From positions 32,105,201 through 32,169,200 of the forward strand of contig OW799235.1 in the NCBI GenBank assembly GCA_941918925.1: DNA of 64,000 nucleotides, written 5' to 3'. How positions within the stretch are numbered: position 1 is the first letter of the stretch; each line of letters begins with the position of its first letter. The stretch is from Phyto melanocephala. Taxonomy: Eukaryota; Arthropoda; Insecta; Diptera; Rhinophoridae. The notes under the pieces are model-generated. The model worked only from the letters and a program-made list of their open reading frames with translations. It was not told the origin of the DNA and did no database searches. Below, one piece after another: positions 34,483 through 46,087 of this stretch. The translations under genes were made by a program, and so were the position numbers.

Positions 34483-34794
34483 GTTAATTCCTTTGTATTG
34501 ATTTGTTTTAAAAAAAATGTTTTTTTGAGCAGAAGGCTCCTTTATTTATTTTGCTTTATTTATTGACGATCACTTAATAACTAAACTTACAATTTTTATT
34601 TTCTTAATATCTAACTTACTCTACTGCATCGAAAATGCTGACGTAGTCCACGTGCCTGTATTTTCTGTGGGAATGTTCATTTGTTTTTGCCGTTACTTGA
34701 TCCGTTGGAATTTTTGTGTCTGGATTTTGTTGTTTGTTAATTTTGTGTATAGGAATGTGTTAGTGTTAATTTTGTGTATAGGAATGTGTTAACT
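34482..34794 (-). repeat. 5' LTR of the errantivirus
   Basis: 313 bp, paired with 19345-19658. It should contain the promoter for the genomic RNA. Read on the minus strand it has a 25-bp direct duplication at its start, no obvious TATA box that I would assign, initiator-like words (GTCAGC, TGCAGTAGAG) in the middle, and AATAAA hexamers in the second half. Confidence 0.95.
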
Positions 34795-34798
34795 TACA
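34795..34798. repeat. Target site duplication TACA (right)
   Basis: Exact copy of 19341-19344, marking the right edge of the errantivirus insertion. Confidence 0.9.
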
Positions 34799-35288
34799 CT
34801 TTATAAATGGTTCCATAAATATTGTAGAAATTACAAATAGAATGACAAACTTGCTTTTATACATATAACCTTTTACATTGTCGTGTGAAGGGCATAAAAA
34901 TATCAATCTTGATGGCCAATTAGCATAAACAATTTCAAATTATCGCTTTTGTTAACGGCAAGGTACTCGGGTACCTTTAGCGTTTTTAGCTTAATTTTTT
35001 TTTTTGAGAAACAAACATATGAATTTTCTTGAGAAGTCGTAACTTTTTTTTTGGCGTCGTGGATCAATTTTCATCAATTTTCATTTCATTCACACCCCTA
35101 AAAGATTAAATACCAAAAAACGATTATTGCAAGTATATTTTGAGTGAGGTGTTACTAAAATAAAATTAAAGAAAGTTGTTTTAAATATTTAAGATTTAAA
35201 TATTTATTTATTTATTTTAATTTATAATGAAAGAAAATCCAACAAAAACTATATTTTTCTTCATATACTCATACATATGTCAGTTAAA
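34799..35288. other. AT-rich flank, weak HINE-like remnant
   Basis: No gene seen. Around 34800-34895 are words of the HINE-like family (ATTGTAGAAATTACAAATAG, AATGACAAAC, GTGAAGGGCATAA), a decayed 5'-end remnant that the errantivirus appears to have landed beside or in. Confidence 0.45.
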
Positions 35289-36040
35289 AAAAGTAAGAGG
35301 CTATATTCGGCCGTGCCGAATCTTGTATACCCTTCGCAACGTGTAGCCATGCAATAACAATTGTTTGTATCACCATTCAACTCATATAAAATACGTACAT
35401 ACATGTAAAAAACATACATATGAAAAACATTAATAAATATATAAAAACATCCCATTGCAAAATTATATATTGAGTTGAAGTATGTGTTTAAAAAAAAAAA
35501 TTACAAAAAATTAAAAAAAAATTTTTTTAAAGATTAAAAAAAATTTTTTTTAAAAAATTAAAAAAAAATATAAAAAAATAAAAATATAAATAATAAATAT
35601 ATAAAATAAAAAAAATAAATTAATAAAAAAATTTTTTTTTGCTCTGCTGGGATTCGATGCCACGTTTACTCTAACCAGTATATACGTACGTTGTTGTTAT
35701 AATTGTGAAAAACAACGAGATGGTCGTGGTTTTTTGCTCATATCTCAGAAAGTTATGAGGCGATTGTGCTGAATTTCAATAGCGATTCATTCCTGGATAT
35801 TTCCAAGAGATTGTTGTTATATACAGATCTGATTAACATATAGTTGCTTCAAAAAGTTGATTTCAACATACACAGGGACAGACGGTCAGATGGACAGACT
35901 GACAGAGCTTAATCGACTACTCTATTCAGAAGTTTTCAGAAAATATATACTTCATGGGGTCGGAAATGAAAATTGTAGAAATTACAAACGGAATGACAAA
36001 GCTATATATATCCTTGTGCACCACAGGTGAAGGGTATAAT
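35289..36040 (-). mobile_element. HINE-like element, near full length
   Basis: Same layout as 257-1032: AAGTAAGAGGCTATA, then a near-perfect hairpin TTCGGCcgtGCCGAA (35306-35320), ATACCCTTCGC, an A/T core at 35490-35640, the CTGGGATTCGATGCCACGTT block and the GACAGACGGTCAG block. The right end is CACAGGTGAAGGGTATA. The hairpin on the left places it on the minus strand. There is no coding frame. Confidence 0.65.
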
Positions 36041-38775
36041 AACTAGAAATAAACATTAGGCTACAAATAAATTTTTATTGATCGCTTTGTAAACAATATA
36101 CGCATATTGGACGGTTTATTGAATACGCATTACAAATCGGTTTGGAACATCTGGTGTAAGCTTTACGTGTTTTTCTTTGGTTCACGCGTAGTTGCGAGGA
36201 TAATGGACAACTCCCTACTACGGGAGTACGGCCGCAAATGTTTGACGTTGAAACTTCAAAATCGTCTACAATATTTATTTTCTGTCTGCGACTGGGTCAA
36301 GTTGCCAAAAGATTTAATCTTTTGCACAAAACTTACTGTTTCTTTCCATTTCTCCACTCTTTAACAATCCTCAGAGACGTATTAGTCTTCATATGCTTCT
36401 ACATTTCCTACTAATTCAGACTAATAAATCGTACAACTGTGAAATATATTGTTCATCACTTACAGAATATATATATCTTATCACTTCATTCACATTCACA
36501 TATCTGTCTTATAACTGTTGAAGTTAATCTTCTAGAATGCATTTTGTTTTCCTAAAAATGTTTCTTGAAATGTTAACTTACTCGGTCAAAAGCTAAAAAA
36601 GACTACACACCGGAATAATATTAACAAGTTTTTGGTTTCACATTTGCTAACTTGTATATGAATAGATCAATTTTACAGAAAATTAACATCTGTTCGTGAT
36701 AATGTACATATATTTTCGACAAGAAATATATGTTTCAATACAACTTCCATATATGTAGGTACCAGGCTACCTTGCCATGCTGTTAAGGATGTAATAAGGG
36801 TTAAACTTAAATATTCACTTTAATAACAAAGTTTAATCATTCTAGTCAATCGCATAATTTTCATGACGATTTGTCATGAGTGACTGAAGACGAGTAATAT
36901 ACTAGGAATTCAAAAAACATACTTTAATATTTTATTTTATTTTATTTTATTTTATTTTATTTTTAGCAGCACTCATTAAGTAAAACAATGAAGGATTATA
37001 GGAAAGTTATTGCATATATATAAGACTTATATTTAAGCATTATTTCTCCATGATGTGAATTCTTCTGATGTTGTTTTAATTTTATGCAAAACAGCAGCTT
37101 TTAAAAACAAATTTTATCGTACTTAATTCGATGTAAGAATAAAATAATAGATCTTAAAGGAATCCAGTGTAAAAGAAAATATATTTTGAAATATATAAAA
37201 ACATACTGCTAATTAAATGCTTGCAACTGTAAAAACAATTGTGTAAGTATGTATGTGTTCAGTTTATTTACAGAGGCATCATGTTACGTGATATTAATCA
37301 ATTAAATCATACTCACATGCCTCCAAATGGACCAACTCCCAAGTGAATAATGAAATTCAACTGTTGTGTAAATTTTAAATCACACAACTTTTAATGCAAG
37401 TTTTCAAAGAAAAGCACATGCTACAACATATGCAAGTTTATTTTTTCATTTTTGCGAAACAGAATTTATTATATTTAAGCATTCTTTTTCTAAAGCCAGA
37501 AAATAAAATAAATTTATACAATTTAGCCGTTTTTATATTCAAGAGAATTTAACTTTTTAATTAACTTATTTAATTTAAAGTGCTTTGTTGAATTTAGTAG
37601 CTTCAACAAAATTTTCTAACTCACAAGGTTATTTTTCATTTTTTTTTTAATTTTTTATGTTGTGGCAGTGCTTTCTTCTGTTCACTCTCTTTTATTGTGT
37701 AAAACATTCTTATAAATTTTATATTAAAATTTCATGCAAATTTAAAATCATCTTTTTAACTAAAACTATAGTTGCTAAAAAAAAACTGTAAAAAGAAACT
37801 ACAAATACTTGTAAGAAAAAATTCTAATTTTCAAAATATAACATTTCCGTAACTTAAAAACCCCTCCTAAAAGTATGCACTAAACTTTAAAACTTGCTTG
37901 TTTGCTTGTTTGGCTGTGTGTGTTTATGCAAGAAAAAAATAAATAAAAGAATTCCTTTATGAAGTTTATATTCATGTTAATAACGCACACACATATACAT
38001 AAACTGCCAAAACACAGGAAGTTTTGGCAAAAATTAGATTTTTTTAAAACTTGCACTGTCGGCGCTTATTTTTCTTTCTGTACAACTAACCATGTATACA
38101 GTTTGGGTACGTAACCAAAACTTAAACAAAAAACAAACTTAAAAAAATATAAATATACACACAACATTTGCATAAAATTACTGCTACGAAAAAGGAACGG
38201 AAGTGTCTAGAAAACTTGCAAAAAGGGGGGTAAAAAATCTAATAAAATCTAAACCAAATAACACAGAAATATGACTTGGTCTAAATAAAATCATTAAACA
38301 GCCTTGTACACACAAGCATGCGAGCGAGCAAAAAATATCAAATGTATGCTGACATAAAGGAAAAAGTGTTCTAATTAGTTTATGAACCATAAATTTAAAT
38401 GAAACTAATAATGACGCAATGTACGAATTTAAAAACCAACTAAGTACGAGTATGCTAATCTTTATGATACTTCAAAGGCGAAACCTTGTAAATTGTAGTT
38501 TAAAAGGTTTTAGGTCAGAAATTTCAAAAAAATAATGTTTAACATATATTAGACACACGGTATTAAAAAACTTCAAGTGACGATTATCGTTTTTATGCTC
38601 TACAGATACTTGTAGTGCTCAAACGACATACCAAAAGCCTATGCGCTTAAAATAACTTTACTTGAGATTCCACAAAAGCACTTTTATCTTATTGAAGCTC
38701 ATTTTGTGTATAATATTTATTAGTTTTTAATATCAAGAAAGTGACCTAATAAAATATTATTTAATTTATTTTATA
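36041..38775. other. About 2.7 kb of AT-rich DNA without a recognised gene
   Basis: An 85-codon open frame at 36107-36364 is less AT-rich than its surroundings, but I recognise nothing in it. A (TTTTA)n microsatellite lies at about 36928-36964. The remainder is unique-looking AT-rich DNA. Confidence 0.45.
36928..36964. repeat. (TTTTA)n microsatellite
   Basis: About seven uninterrupted TTTTA units. Confidence 0.85.
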
Positions 38776-39024
38776 CTAGCTAGTGGCCGCGACATCGTCT
38801 GCGTAGTTATCAGGATAAAAGTATTAACAACAAAAATAAAAATATTACAACACAAACAACCCGTTTAGGATGTGCGATTATGAGTTTGCCAACGACTTCG
38901 CCTTATTATCGTGATAAAAAGTAGTCTATGTGTTAATCTAGGTTTTTATCTACCGATGTGCCGAATTTCATTTGTTCCCCTTCAGCCATTTTTGCGTGAT
39001 TGAGTAAAAAATATCCAAACATCC
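38776..39024 (-). mobile_element. Helitron-like 3' end fragment, second family
   Basis: On the minus strand the segment ends CGCAGACGATGTCGCGGCCA followed by CTAGCTAG. This is a decayed form of the hairpin-plus-CTAG terminus seen in insect Helitron families. Inside are words widely shared by such insect repeats (AAAAAGTAGTCTATGTGTTA, CCGAATTTCATTTG, TTTTTGCGTGATTGAGTA). The 5' limit is not defined. Confidence 0.4.
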
Positions 39025-39634
39025 AATTTATTTAATACTTACGTGTGCTGCTGCCGCCATTAAATTCTACAATGTGTGTACCTGTCAAATCAATGTGTGT
39101 TCGTAGGTATGTGTAGTTGAGCTTTGTTTAGTAAGCATATAGTAGAGTACGTTTGTAAAAGTAGTAGAGGACAGGGTTGTATTTTCATTCAAAAATGATG
39201 ATGGGTCGTAGAAAGAAATTTGGTGGTAATACGCTACGACATGGTTGGGTGGGCAGTTGAGACTAACATCTGTCTCAAAGTGTGGTCAGTCTCGGGTTGT
39301 AAATTGTATAGTTTTGTTTTGTAAGTACCTTTTTTTTTAACGTTGCTGTGCGAACCTGACGTAAGGGTTGGGACCCCCTGAGACTTCCATATGAGCCGGT
39401 GTACTCGTCAGGCCAACGTCACGTAACAACTTAAGCTGCATCCTGATATTCTTATCTCGGTATTTTGCTGTCTTCTCCAAGTATAAGTTTCCCATCTAAT
39501 ACGTTGTGGTGCCTGGGGATTTCAGTCAATAGCTATCGTCATTTATCGTAAAAAAAGTCCATCTTGCTTTGTTCCTAAAAACAAAAAGAAGTTACACTTC
39601 CACAGGTTGGTGACGTTAGCGGAATGGCAAAGTA
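39025..39634. other. Mixed sequence, no gene seen
   Basis: Less AT-rich than most of the window, especially 39340-39540. This suggests old repeat or LINE untranslated sequence, but no frame stays open and no family was recognised. Confidence 0.4.
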
Positions 39635-40210
39635 GTTGATGCATTTTTTTTTGATTATTATTATGTCTTTATTCAAGTATTTTTTGGATTTTATTTACAG
39701 TATTATGAGATTTTACTAAAAAGTATTACAACTGATATCCTAATGATTAAATAAATAAACTACTAATATCACAGAAATAAGGAAAAGTTGACAATGAGAA
39801 AACCTTGTAACTAGTCAGTGTCATAAGAAATTTTAAAAACAATCACCAATTAATACCCTTTATAAACGAAAGGGTCTATTAGTGATTTATAAGCAAATTT
39901 CTTATTATCAGATGGTTAGACGTTCTGCAGTTTTCATTAAGTGACAGAGTCAATTGTCTTGCAACTGAATCAAACACGGTATGATTAAAATTACTAAGCA
40001 GTAGGTTAGTGCTGTATCTAGGATGTAGGTTGTGAATTATTTTTAGATTTTTATTTTGAATAATCTGCAATTTCCTTGCGTACGTTTTAGGAGCTTTGTG
40101 AAACCAGACTGGTCATCTGTAGGACATGATTGGCCGATTGCACATTTTGTAAAGATGGATTTTGCTTTTTAAATCAAGTTGAGACCTTCTGTTGAGTGGT
40201 TGATGCATTT
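39635..40210 (-). mobile_element. 5'-truncated Jockey-like LINE with 12-bp target duplication
   Basis: The insert 39647-40198 is flanked by GTTGATGCATTT at 39635-39646 and again at 40199-40210. On the minus strand it begins inside an ORF2: LNRRSQLDLKSKIHLYKMC, then one in-frame stop, then WFHKAPKTYARKLQIIQNKN and KIIHNLHPRYS. This is the segment after the reverse transcriptase of Jockey-clade elements. It ends in a short A-tail (the T run at 39644-39652). The 5' truncation, A-tail and perfect duplication are the marks of target-primed integration. The stop shows it is dead. Confidence 0.75.
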
Positions 40211-40242
40211 ATGCGCAATGTATTGGTCTTTTTTTTTTTTTG

Positions 40243-40478
40243 TGAATTTTCATTCCCGGATATTTCCAAATGATTGATACCATACACAGATCTGAGGAAC
40301 ATTTTGTTGCTTCTAAAAGTTGATTTCAACCAACACACACACAGACGGTCAGGGCTTAATCGACTCCTCTATTCACAAGCTTTCAGAAAATATGGGGTCG
40401 GAAATGAATATTGTAGAAAATACAAACGTAATGACAAAGCCATATCTAAACTTGGGCACCACAGGTATACCCTTCACC
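40243..40478 (-). mobile_element. HINE-like 5' fragment, left arm of a facing pair
   Basis: Has the conserved block before the 5' end (CAGATCTGAGGAAC, TTGATTTCAACCAACAC, TGGGGTCGGAAATGAA) and ends in CACCACAGGTATACCC. It lacks the hairpin end. Its 5' end faces that of the copy at 40553-40800 across about 75 bp, so the two form a long imperfect inverted repeat. Confidence 0.6.
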
Positions 40479-40552
40479 TGTTTTTATATTATATTTTATT
40501 AGGAACAGAGTATGTTTTGTCCAAAGGTTTTATCTGCTGATTGGCCAATATT

Positions 40553-40800
40553 TTTATACCCTTCACCTGTGGTGCACAAGGGTATATATACATATATTTG
40601 TCATTCCGTTTGTAATTTCTACAATTTTCATTTCCGACCCCATAAAGTATATATTTTCTGAAAGCTTATGAATAGAGGAGTCGATTAAGCCCTGACCGTC
40701 TGTCCGTATGTCCGTCTGTCCGTGTGTTGGTTGAAATCAACTTTTAGAAGCAACTGTATGTTCCTCAGATCTGTGTATGGTATCGATCTCTTGGATCGAG
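40553..40800 (+). mobile_element. HINE-like 5' fragment, right arm of a facing pair
   Basis: Starts TATACCCTTCACCTGTGGTG and AAGGGTATA (a subterminal inverted repeat in itself), then TTGTCATTCCG, CCCCATAAAGTATATATT, and GACCGTCTGTCC-type sequence. It is truncated at GGTATCGATCTCTTGG, before the A/T core. Confidence 0.6.
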
Positions 40801-42445
40801 CATTGTTACTTGTTTTCAGTATTCACCTTACTGTTTTAATGATTAATCGTAATTTTTATTAACTCTAATCTTCAAGATCAAACCTTGACAAACAATTTTT
40901 TTTATATTTAATTTAATTATCAGGCTATAAGTTCAAAGTGATAAATTTTTTTTTTTTATTTTTATGTTTTAGTATTCAATATCAACTGACAGAATTTCTA
41001 AGGTTTACGAAAAAATTTAATATCAATTAAATACATTATTTAAATTAATTGAAATAAAAAAAAATCAATTACCTAATCAGTTAAAAAAAAGTCAAGCAAT
41101 AATTTTTTTGTGTAATTTTTTAACATAATAAAGGAATGGCTCCCAAAAATAAAGGAGAAGTTTAAATAATGTTTTAAAACTTTTTTCATTTACGCTAATT
41201 AGATGAATTTATTTCACTAAATTATATGCTTTTTTTTTTGATAAAAAACGACAACAGTTAAATTACTTGTTCAAATTGGTTTACGTTTAAATTATTCTCT
41301 TTTTTTCGAAAAGGGTTGTTATTTTGAAATTTATTACAAAAATTAAACTTTGTTGACCCTTTAGACTAAAACAATATTTGTGTTTTTCTTTTTTGTTTTC
41401 ACTTCTGTTATTAAGCCAACAATTTTTGGTTTTTTTATTTTTGTTTTTCCACGCCAGACGTTTATTTATTAATTTTTGTTTGCACACGGTAGGAAATATC
41501 TTCAAGTTAAAGCTGAATGTTTGCTAATCTTGCAGGCAAATGATTAAACTTAAAATTCTTAAAAACTAAGGTTTTCTTTGTTGACGAAATAGGGGAATAA
41601 TTGTAAAACCACCTTTAGGAAAAAAACTTTGATTGAATAATTTGTTTAAGCTTTCTATGAAATTTATGTCTTTTTTTCCTTTTGGCCATTGGCAAAATAA
41701 TATTAGTTAATTCCCGTGCATTTATTAAAAAGGATAAAACATAAAAAAATTTAAAACAAAATAGAAGCAATAGTAATATTTTTAAAACTTTCTTTTTATA
41801 AAGACGCTTAACTGGCATAATGAAGGAGCAATCTGAAAAACCATATTTTACTGAGACTAGCCGAGTGTAATACATTTTCGAAATAAAAGAAGTAAATGAA
41901 TTTATCATCCTACAGTTCAGTACGGATCAAAGAGTACTAACAAAAAAAATTTAAAGAAATATATTTCACTCTAGTGCTGTAAAGAATATACTTTTTTTAG
42001 ATTATTCTTATATTATCCGAAATGATTTTATTTATAAAAAAAAATTAAATTAAATTTGAGCCTAAAAACAAAAGAATAAATTTAGAAATATTCAAGGATT
42101 GATTGATTAAATAGTTTTGGGTTTTTTTCTTAAAGAATTTTTAAATTGTTGTTTAAATCGTGTTTCGATACAAACTAGATATTTTTAACTTACAAAGTAC
42201 TTTAAAATATGTGAACATTTTATAGCATCACTGATGGTATTGGAGTAAGTTAAAATATGTAATTTTAATGGCATTACCTTTTGATTTACTTGACCACTCG
42301 TTGAAGTTAATAACCACCTATCAAGTGCACGTGTAAAAATGTTCGTTATTGTTATGCCATTTAGCATGAACAGCAAAAAATTATAAAAATATAATATGTT
42401 CAAACAAACACAAGCCTAAAATTAATATCATTTTCTATATTATAT
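40801..42445. other. No gene seen
   Basis: Very AT-rich. Open frames at 41287-41908 on the minus strand are lysine- and phenylalanine-rich by composition only and are not convincing genes. Confidence 0.45.
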
Positions 42446-43408
42446 ATACATATGTGACGCTGAAAATAGAAAGGGACCTAAGGGTAAAACAGGTTTTGTT
42501 CAGGAGAGCAAAGTTTTCACTTGATCGTTTAATTGGAGTTTTCAAATCAAAATATGCCCAAACTAATGTCGACTGCTTCATGGATCTAGTTGATTGTGTT
42601 AGAAAATCATCTCGTATTGGATTTAATGCTCCTGTACCTATTCGACTTCCAAACTCAAGTGAGCCTGTTGTTGAGTGGAGAAAATGGGACGAATACTTCT
42701 ATACTAAATATAAAACTTTTGTTGGAATATCGAAGTATCGTCACTTTGTATTTATAGCTCAGTCACCAGTGCAATGTAAACTGTTTGCGAATTCAGCCAG
42801 CATAAATGAAAACATACATCTGAGTAAAAATACCAGTTTCGATGACAAACCAATTATAATTCCGTCACCGGGGTTATCGATGAAGCGTCCATGGTACTTG
42901 TAGAAAGAGATCCGAGGTTTACGTTTTGTCGATTCAAAAAACGATTCGGTTGCTCCTCTTCCTTTGGTCTCTGGAAATGGAAACGAAGAGGAGAATTCGG
43001 AGGAAGTGGACAATCCTCAAGAATTGGAGGTAGCAGACGTTAAGAAGAAATAGTAAAAAAATAAAGGAACCAATTCGCAAGAACCTTCGATTAAAATGGT
43101 TTTTCTATTTTTTAAATTGTTCAGAAGAAAAAAAATAAATTTTTTGTAGTTTCGTAAAATCAAGTTATTTTGTTAATTTAGTAGGGGAAAAATTAAAATA
43201 AATAAATTTTACCGTTAGGTCCCTATTTGCGCTTAGAATCGTCGACTTCACTTTTATAAAACGCGCATATCTCTGGGAGAGAACACTTTTAGGGCATGGG
43301 ATCGGTCTCATTCGATGCTCAGATGTTTTCCACATATAAAAAAAAAAAGTGAAAATCGTTTTTTTTACCCTTAGATCCCTTTCTCTATGCGCTGTCGCAT
43401 ATGTATAT
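42446..43408. mobile_element. TIR element carrying an unrecognised reading frame
   Basis: The ends are inverted repeats of about 45 bp: ATACATATGTGACGCTGAAA then AGAAAGGGACCTAAGGGTAA on the left (42446-42489). The reverse complement at 43363-43408 has ATACATATGCGACAGCGC then AGAAAGGGATCTAAGGGTAA. A third, inverted copy of the inner part (ACCGTTAGGTCCC) lies at 43211-43240. At 963 bp it looks like an internally deleted DNA transposon or one that captured a sequence. No clear target duplication was found because the flanks are TATA-rich. Confidence 0.6.
42493..43053 (+). pseudogene. Unidentified coding remnant inside a TIR element
   Basis: The frame is open from inside the left inverted repeat (42454) to TAG at 42901-42903, then continues in the same frame to TAG at 43051-43053, followed by AATAAAG. 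There is no ATG near the start. Two acceptor-like sites (AAAACAG at 42492; TTTTGTTCAG ending at 42503) suggest that this is a terminal exon. Residues include GVFKSKYAQTNVDCFMDLVD, VRKSSRIGFNAPVPI and EWRKWDEYFYTKYKTFVGIS, and the last 50 residues are Glu/Asn/Ser-rich (NEEENSEEVDNPQELE). Composition and codon order look genuinely protein-coding. I do not recognise the family. It may be the C-terminal exon of the parent element's own protein or a captured host exon. Confidence 0.5.
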
Positions 43409-44140
43409 GTATTTATTGCTGTTATAAATGTTGTGTTTTTATACAATGCAGAAACTAATAAAGTAACAAACTTACTTATTTAATAAAAATGAGATGAAAG
43501 TCTTTCGTGGCATTTACCAATGCAGAACAAAGTTTAAGCGTTTTAATAAATATTTCTTCTTACTTTTCTTTTCTAGTATTAATAATTAATTGGTGTCGTT
43601 TTAATTATAAATTACAGTTTTTGGGTTTGAAAGAAAGTAACACATCACTCAGAGAAATTTTTGATTTATTCACACAAAGTGAGATCTGAGAGATTTCCTA
43701 TGCTTACGGAAGAAGATAATTTTTAACTGGTGCACACTTGACTCTTGACACTATACAGTTGTAAGGATTTTTTTTGCGAATCTTGATCACTGTGTCAAAT
43801 TATAAATTTTATTTATAATTTAATATTTATACTATTTATTTTACATATCTTACGAGCTAAACATGAACCGCTTTCAACGTCTCCACAAAGTTTAATATTA
43901 TTAGAAAAAATTGCTGGATCAGGAAAAATAATTCTAAATTTGGAGGTATATCTAATAAATATTCAACAAAAAATTTAAATCAGAAAAACTAAAATAACAA
44001 AACTCTTTTACACAAGAGCTTAAATTGTTAGCCTCTTTCTCCCTCTCTCTCTCTCTCTCTCTCTGTTTTGTTTCTTATGCCATACCAGGGATGTACCCTT
44101 GCAATTTGCTGAATGAAAACAAAGTATCAGCATATCATGT
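43409..44140. other. AT-rich DNA with a CT microsatellite
   Basis: No gene seen. A pure (CT)n run of about 11 units lies at 44043-44064. Confidence 0.5.
44043..44064. repeat. (CT)n microsatellite
   Basis: Uninterrupted CT dinucleotides following CTTTCTCC. Confidence 0.85.
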
Positions 44141-44330
44141 TTTTATACCCTTTACTCGAGAGTGCAAAAGGAAATATATATTAGTTTGTCATACCGTTTG
44201 TAATTTCTACAGTATTTATTTACTGTATACATATTCTGAACACTTATAGATATATTTAGAAGTCTATATACCTTGTCCATCTGTCCATACATGTGATCAT
44301 AGAATAAATTTTTGAAATCCCGGGTATTCC
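44141..44330 (+). mobile_element. HINE-like 5' end fragment
   Basis: TTATACCCTTTACTCGAGAG, then GTTTGTCATACCGTTTGTAA, TTTCTACAG and a decayed CCTTGTCCATCTGTCCATAC. This is the 5' end of the family without core or hairpin. Confidence 0.5.
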
Positions 44331-45756
44331 ATGGACTTTCATGTGGTATTTATTTATTAGAAATACTTTAACAAATTTTTCTGTTGAAAATAAAAAATTG
44401 TTACGCATAAGTGGCTGATATATGACCAAGAAACCTTGTATGCTTCCAGTTAACTGCAAAAATAAGAACACTAAAGGAAATTATTGACTTAAACGGAACA
44501 CTAGCCGGGCAAAAATTATAAAATGTTTATTAATTTAATTTAACTAAAAAACAAAAACAGAAGCAAGCGGTCGCTTACATATTCTTATGTATATGATGGT
44601 ACAATCTGTGTGGGGTTTTGTTGTAGTTAAAAATTTTTATTTTATTTTTATGGAGGTATTGAATTTTGAAATGGTATAGAACTAAGATGAATTTTTTTAC
44701 ATAGAACTAAAATCTTTTTTATTCCAATTTTAAAATGTAATGAGATGAAGATAATTTTTTAAATTGAATTGAAATCTATTTTATTCGAAAAATTTTATTT
44801 AAATATTACTTCCGGCATTTGACCGCCACAGCTGGTTTAGACGTAGTCTAATTAGCAGCCCTATTCTGTAACTCGCTAAAACTAAATCGCTATCACTAAA
44901 ACTGCAGAAAATAAAAATATATTTCCAGAATATTAAGTAGCCAAAAATTTCTAAATATATTTTTTAGAGTTTGAGTGATAGAAATTAAGTTTGTGCTAAG
45001 GCTGATGAAGGTCCAGTTTCGATGAAATTTTCCAACATTTGTAGACGAATAGTTGCAATAAGGCGGTTAATTTTGTTCACCAAGTGATCATCCTTATGGA
45101 ATTATCGATATAGACTAGCAATTTCCCATAAAAAAAATGTTTATCTGCTTAAAATTGCCTGATGTTGGAAGAAAATGCACAGGCCTGAAACGTGAAACTA
45201 TGCGGTTGTCAAAAGCTTCATTCAATAAATCAATTTGTAACATGTTGCGCCATCTTGTTAAACCCACAGCTCCTACACATCATGGATGTTCAATTTATAA
45301 ATAAAAAAAATATTAAAAATAATAGCTCTATAGCGGTAAATATTACCTGTAACGTTCTGACCAGCATCGTTTTCAAAGAAGTTCGGACCAATGATTCCAA
45401 AAGCTTATAAAGAACACCAAGCAGTCAGTTTTTATGAATGTAACGGTGTCTCAACATATACTTGAGAATTATCATCACTCGAAATACGACAGGTTTGTTC
45501 AATGACATATCCACTAAAAAAATGTGAACTACAGTACTAAATAAAATGCGGTTTTGAAAACGGGATCATGGGTTATCTTGTTTTGGGCCAATTCACCGAA
45601 TCTACACCATGATATTCATGCATCAGTCCATTTATATTGAAAAGCCGAACCAATTAAATTTGCGTGACCATATTTCGTTAATTGTTAACGAAGAAAATGG
45701 TGTACTTGAATTTATGAAGAGGTGGTGCAAAGAATTTCTAGACCCTTAAGAAACAA
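44331..45756. other. No gene seen
   Basis: AT-rich DNA. Open frames of about 70 codons (44256-44471 minus, 45192-45410 plus) have no recognisable similarity. The part from about 45590 onward may belong to the LINE remnant that follows. Confidence 0.4.
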
Positions 45757-46035
45757 TTATCTTCATCGCTAGTTCGACCTATTCTAGAATATGGATCAAT
45801 TATTTGGGATCCTTATTATAATATTCATATTGAGAGTATCGAGTCTGTCTAAAAGAAGTTTTTAATATTTTGTCTACGTGGCCTTGAATGGAATTCGTTT
45901 TTCTTACCTTCATACGAAAACAAACTCTGTCTTATATATAATCTATAGACAATAAATAAATCAATAAGCAATTGCCAATAAGAGATAGATTTAGGAAACT
46001 CTGTTTTACAAACAACTTATACTTTAGTTGCATAA
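45757..46035 (+). pseudogene. LINE reverse transcriptase C-terminal remnant (Jockey-like)
   Basis: The + strand frame reads LSSSLVRPILEYGSIIWDPY, YNIHIESIESV, a stop, then KKFLIFCLRGLEWNSFFLPS and KLCLIYNL. This is the thumb region of a non-LTR RT (the LVRPxLEYxxxIWxPY and IExIQKxFL motifs) of a Jockey/CR1-type element. Several stops make it dead. No A-tail or target duplication was found. Confidence 0.6.
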
Positions 46036-46046
46036 ATACACTTTTG

Positions 46047-46087
46047 TTAAGGGTATATAAGATTCGGCACAAAACTCTTACACGTTT
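46047..46087 (+). mobile_element. HINE-like 3' end scrap
   Basis: GTTAAGGGTATATAAGATTC, GGC and then AAAACTCTTACACGTTT. The last 40 bp of the family with half of the hairpin lost. Confidence 0.45.

Larger units (their letters stand above)
19345..34794 (-). mobile_element. Gypsy-like errantivirus (LTR retrotransposon), 15.45 kb
   Basis: The insertion is complete from LTR to LTR, on the minus strand, with a perfect 4-bp duplication. The order is 5' LTR, lysine-tRNA primer binding site, an 8-kb tandem-repeat leader, gag, pol by -1 frameshift, spliced env, polypurine tract, 3' LTR. Termini AGTTAAC...AATTAACT and the gag/pol/env organisation match the gypsy group of insect errantiviruses. LTRs differ by two substitutions and one A-run length change over about 313 bp, so insertion was recent. 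gag and env each carry one in-frame stop; pol is open throughout. The unusual size comes almost entirely from the array in the leader. Confidence 0.93.

Noticed and set aside
36107..36364. 85-codon frame as a host gene
   Set aside because: No motif, no clear splice sites and no neighbours; kept only as part of an unassigned stretch.
43165..43446. 93-codon minus-strand frame in the TIR element
   Set aside because: It is formed largely by the right inverted repeat and its inner copy; composition is AT-driven.
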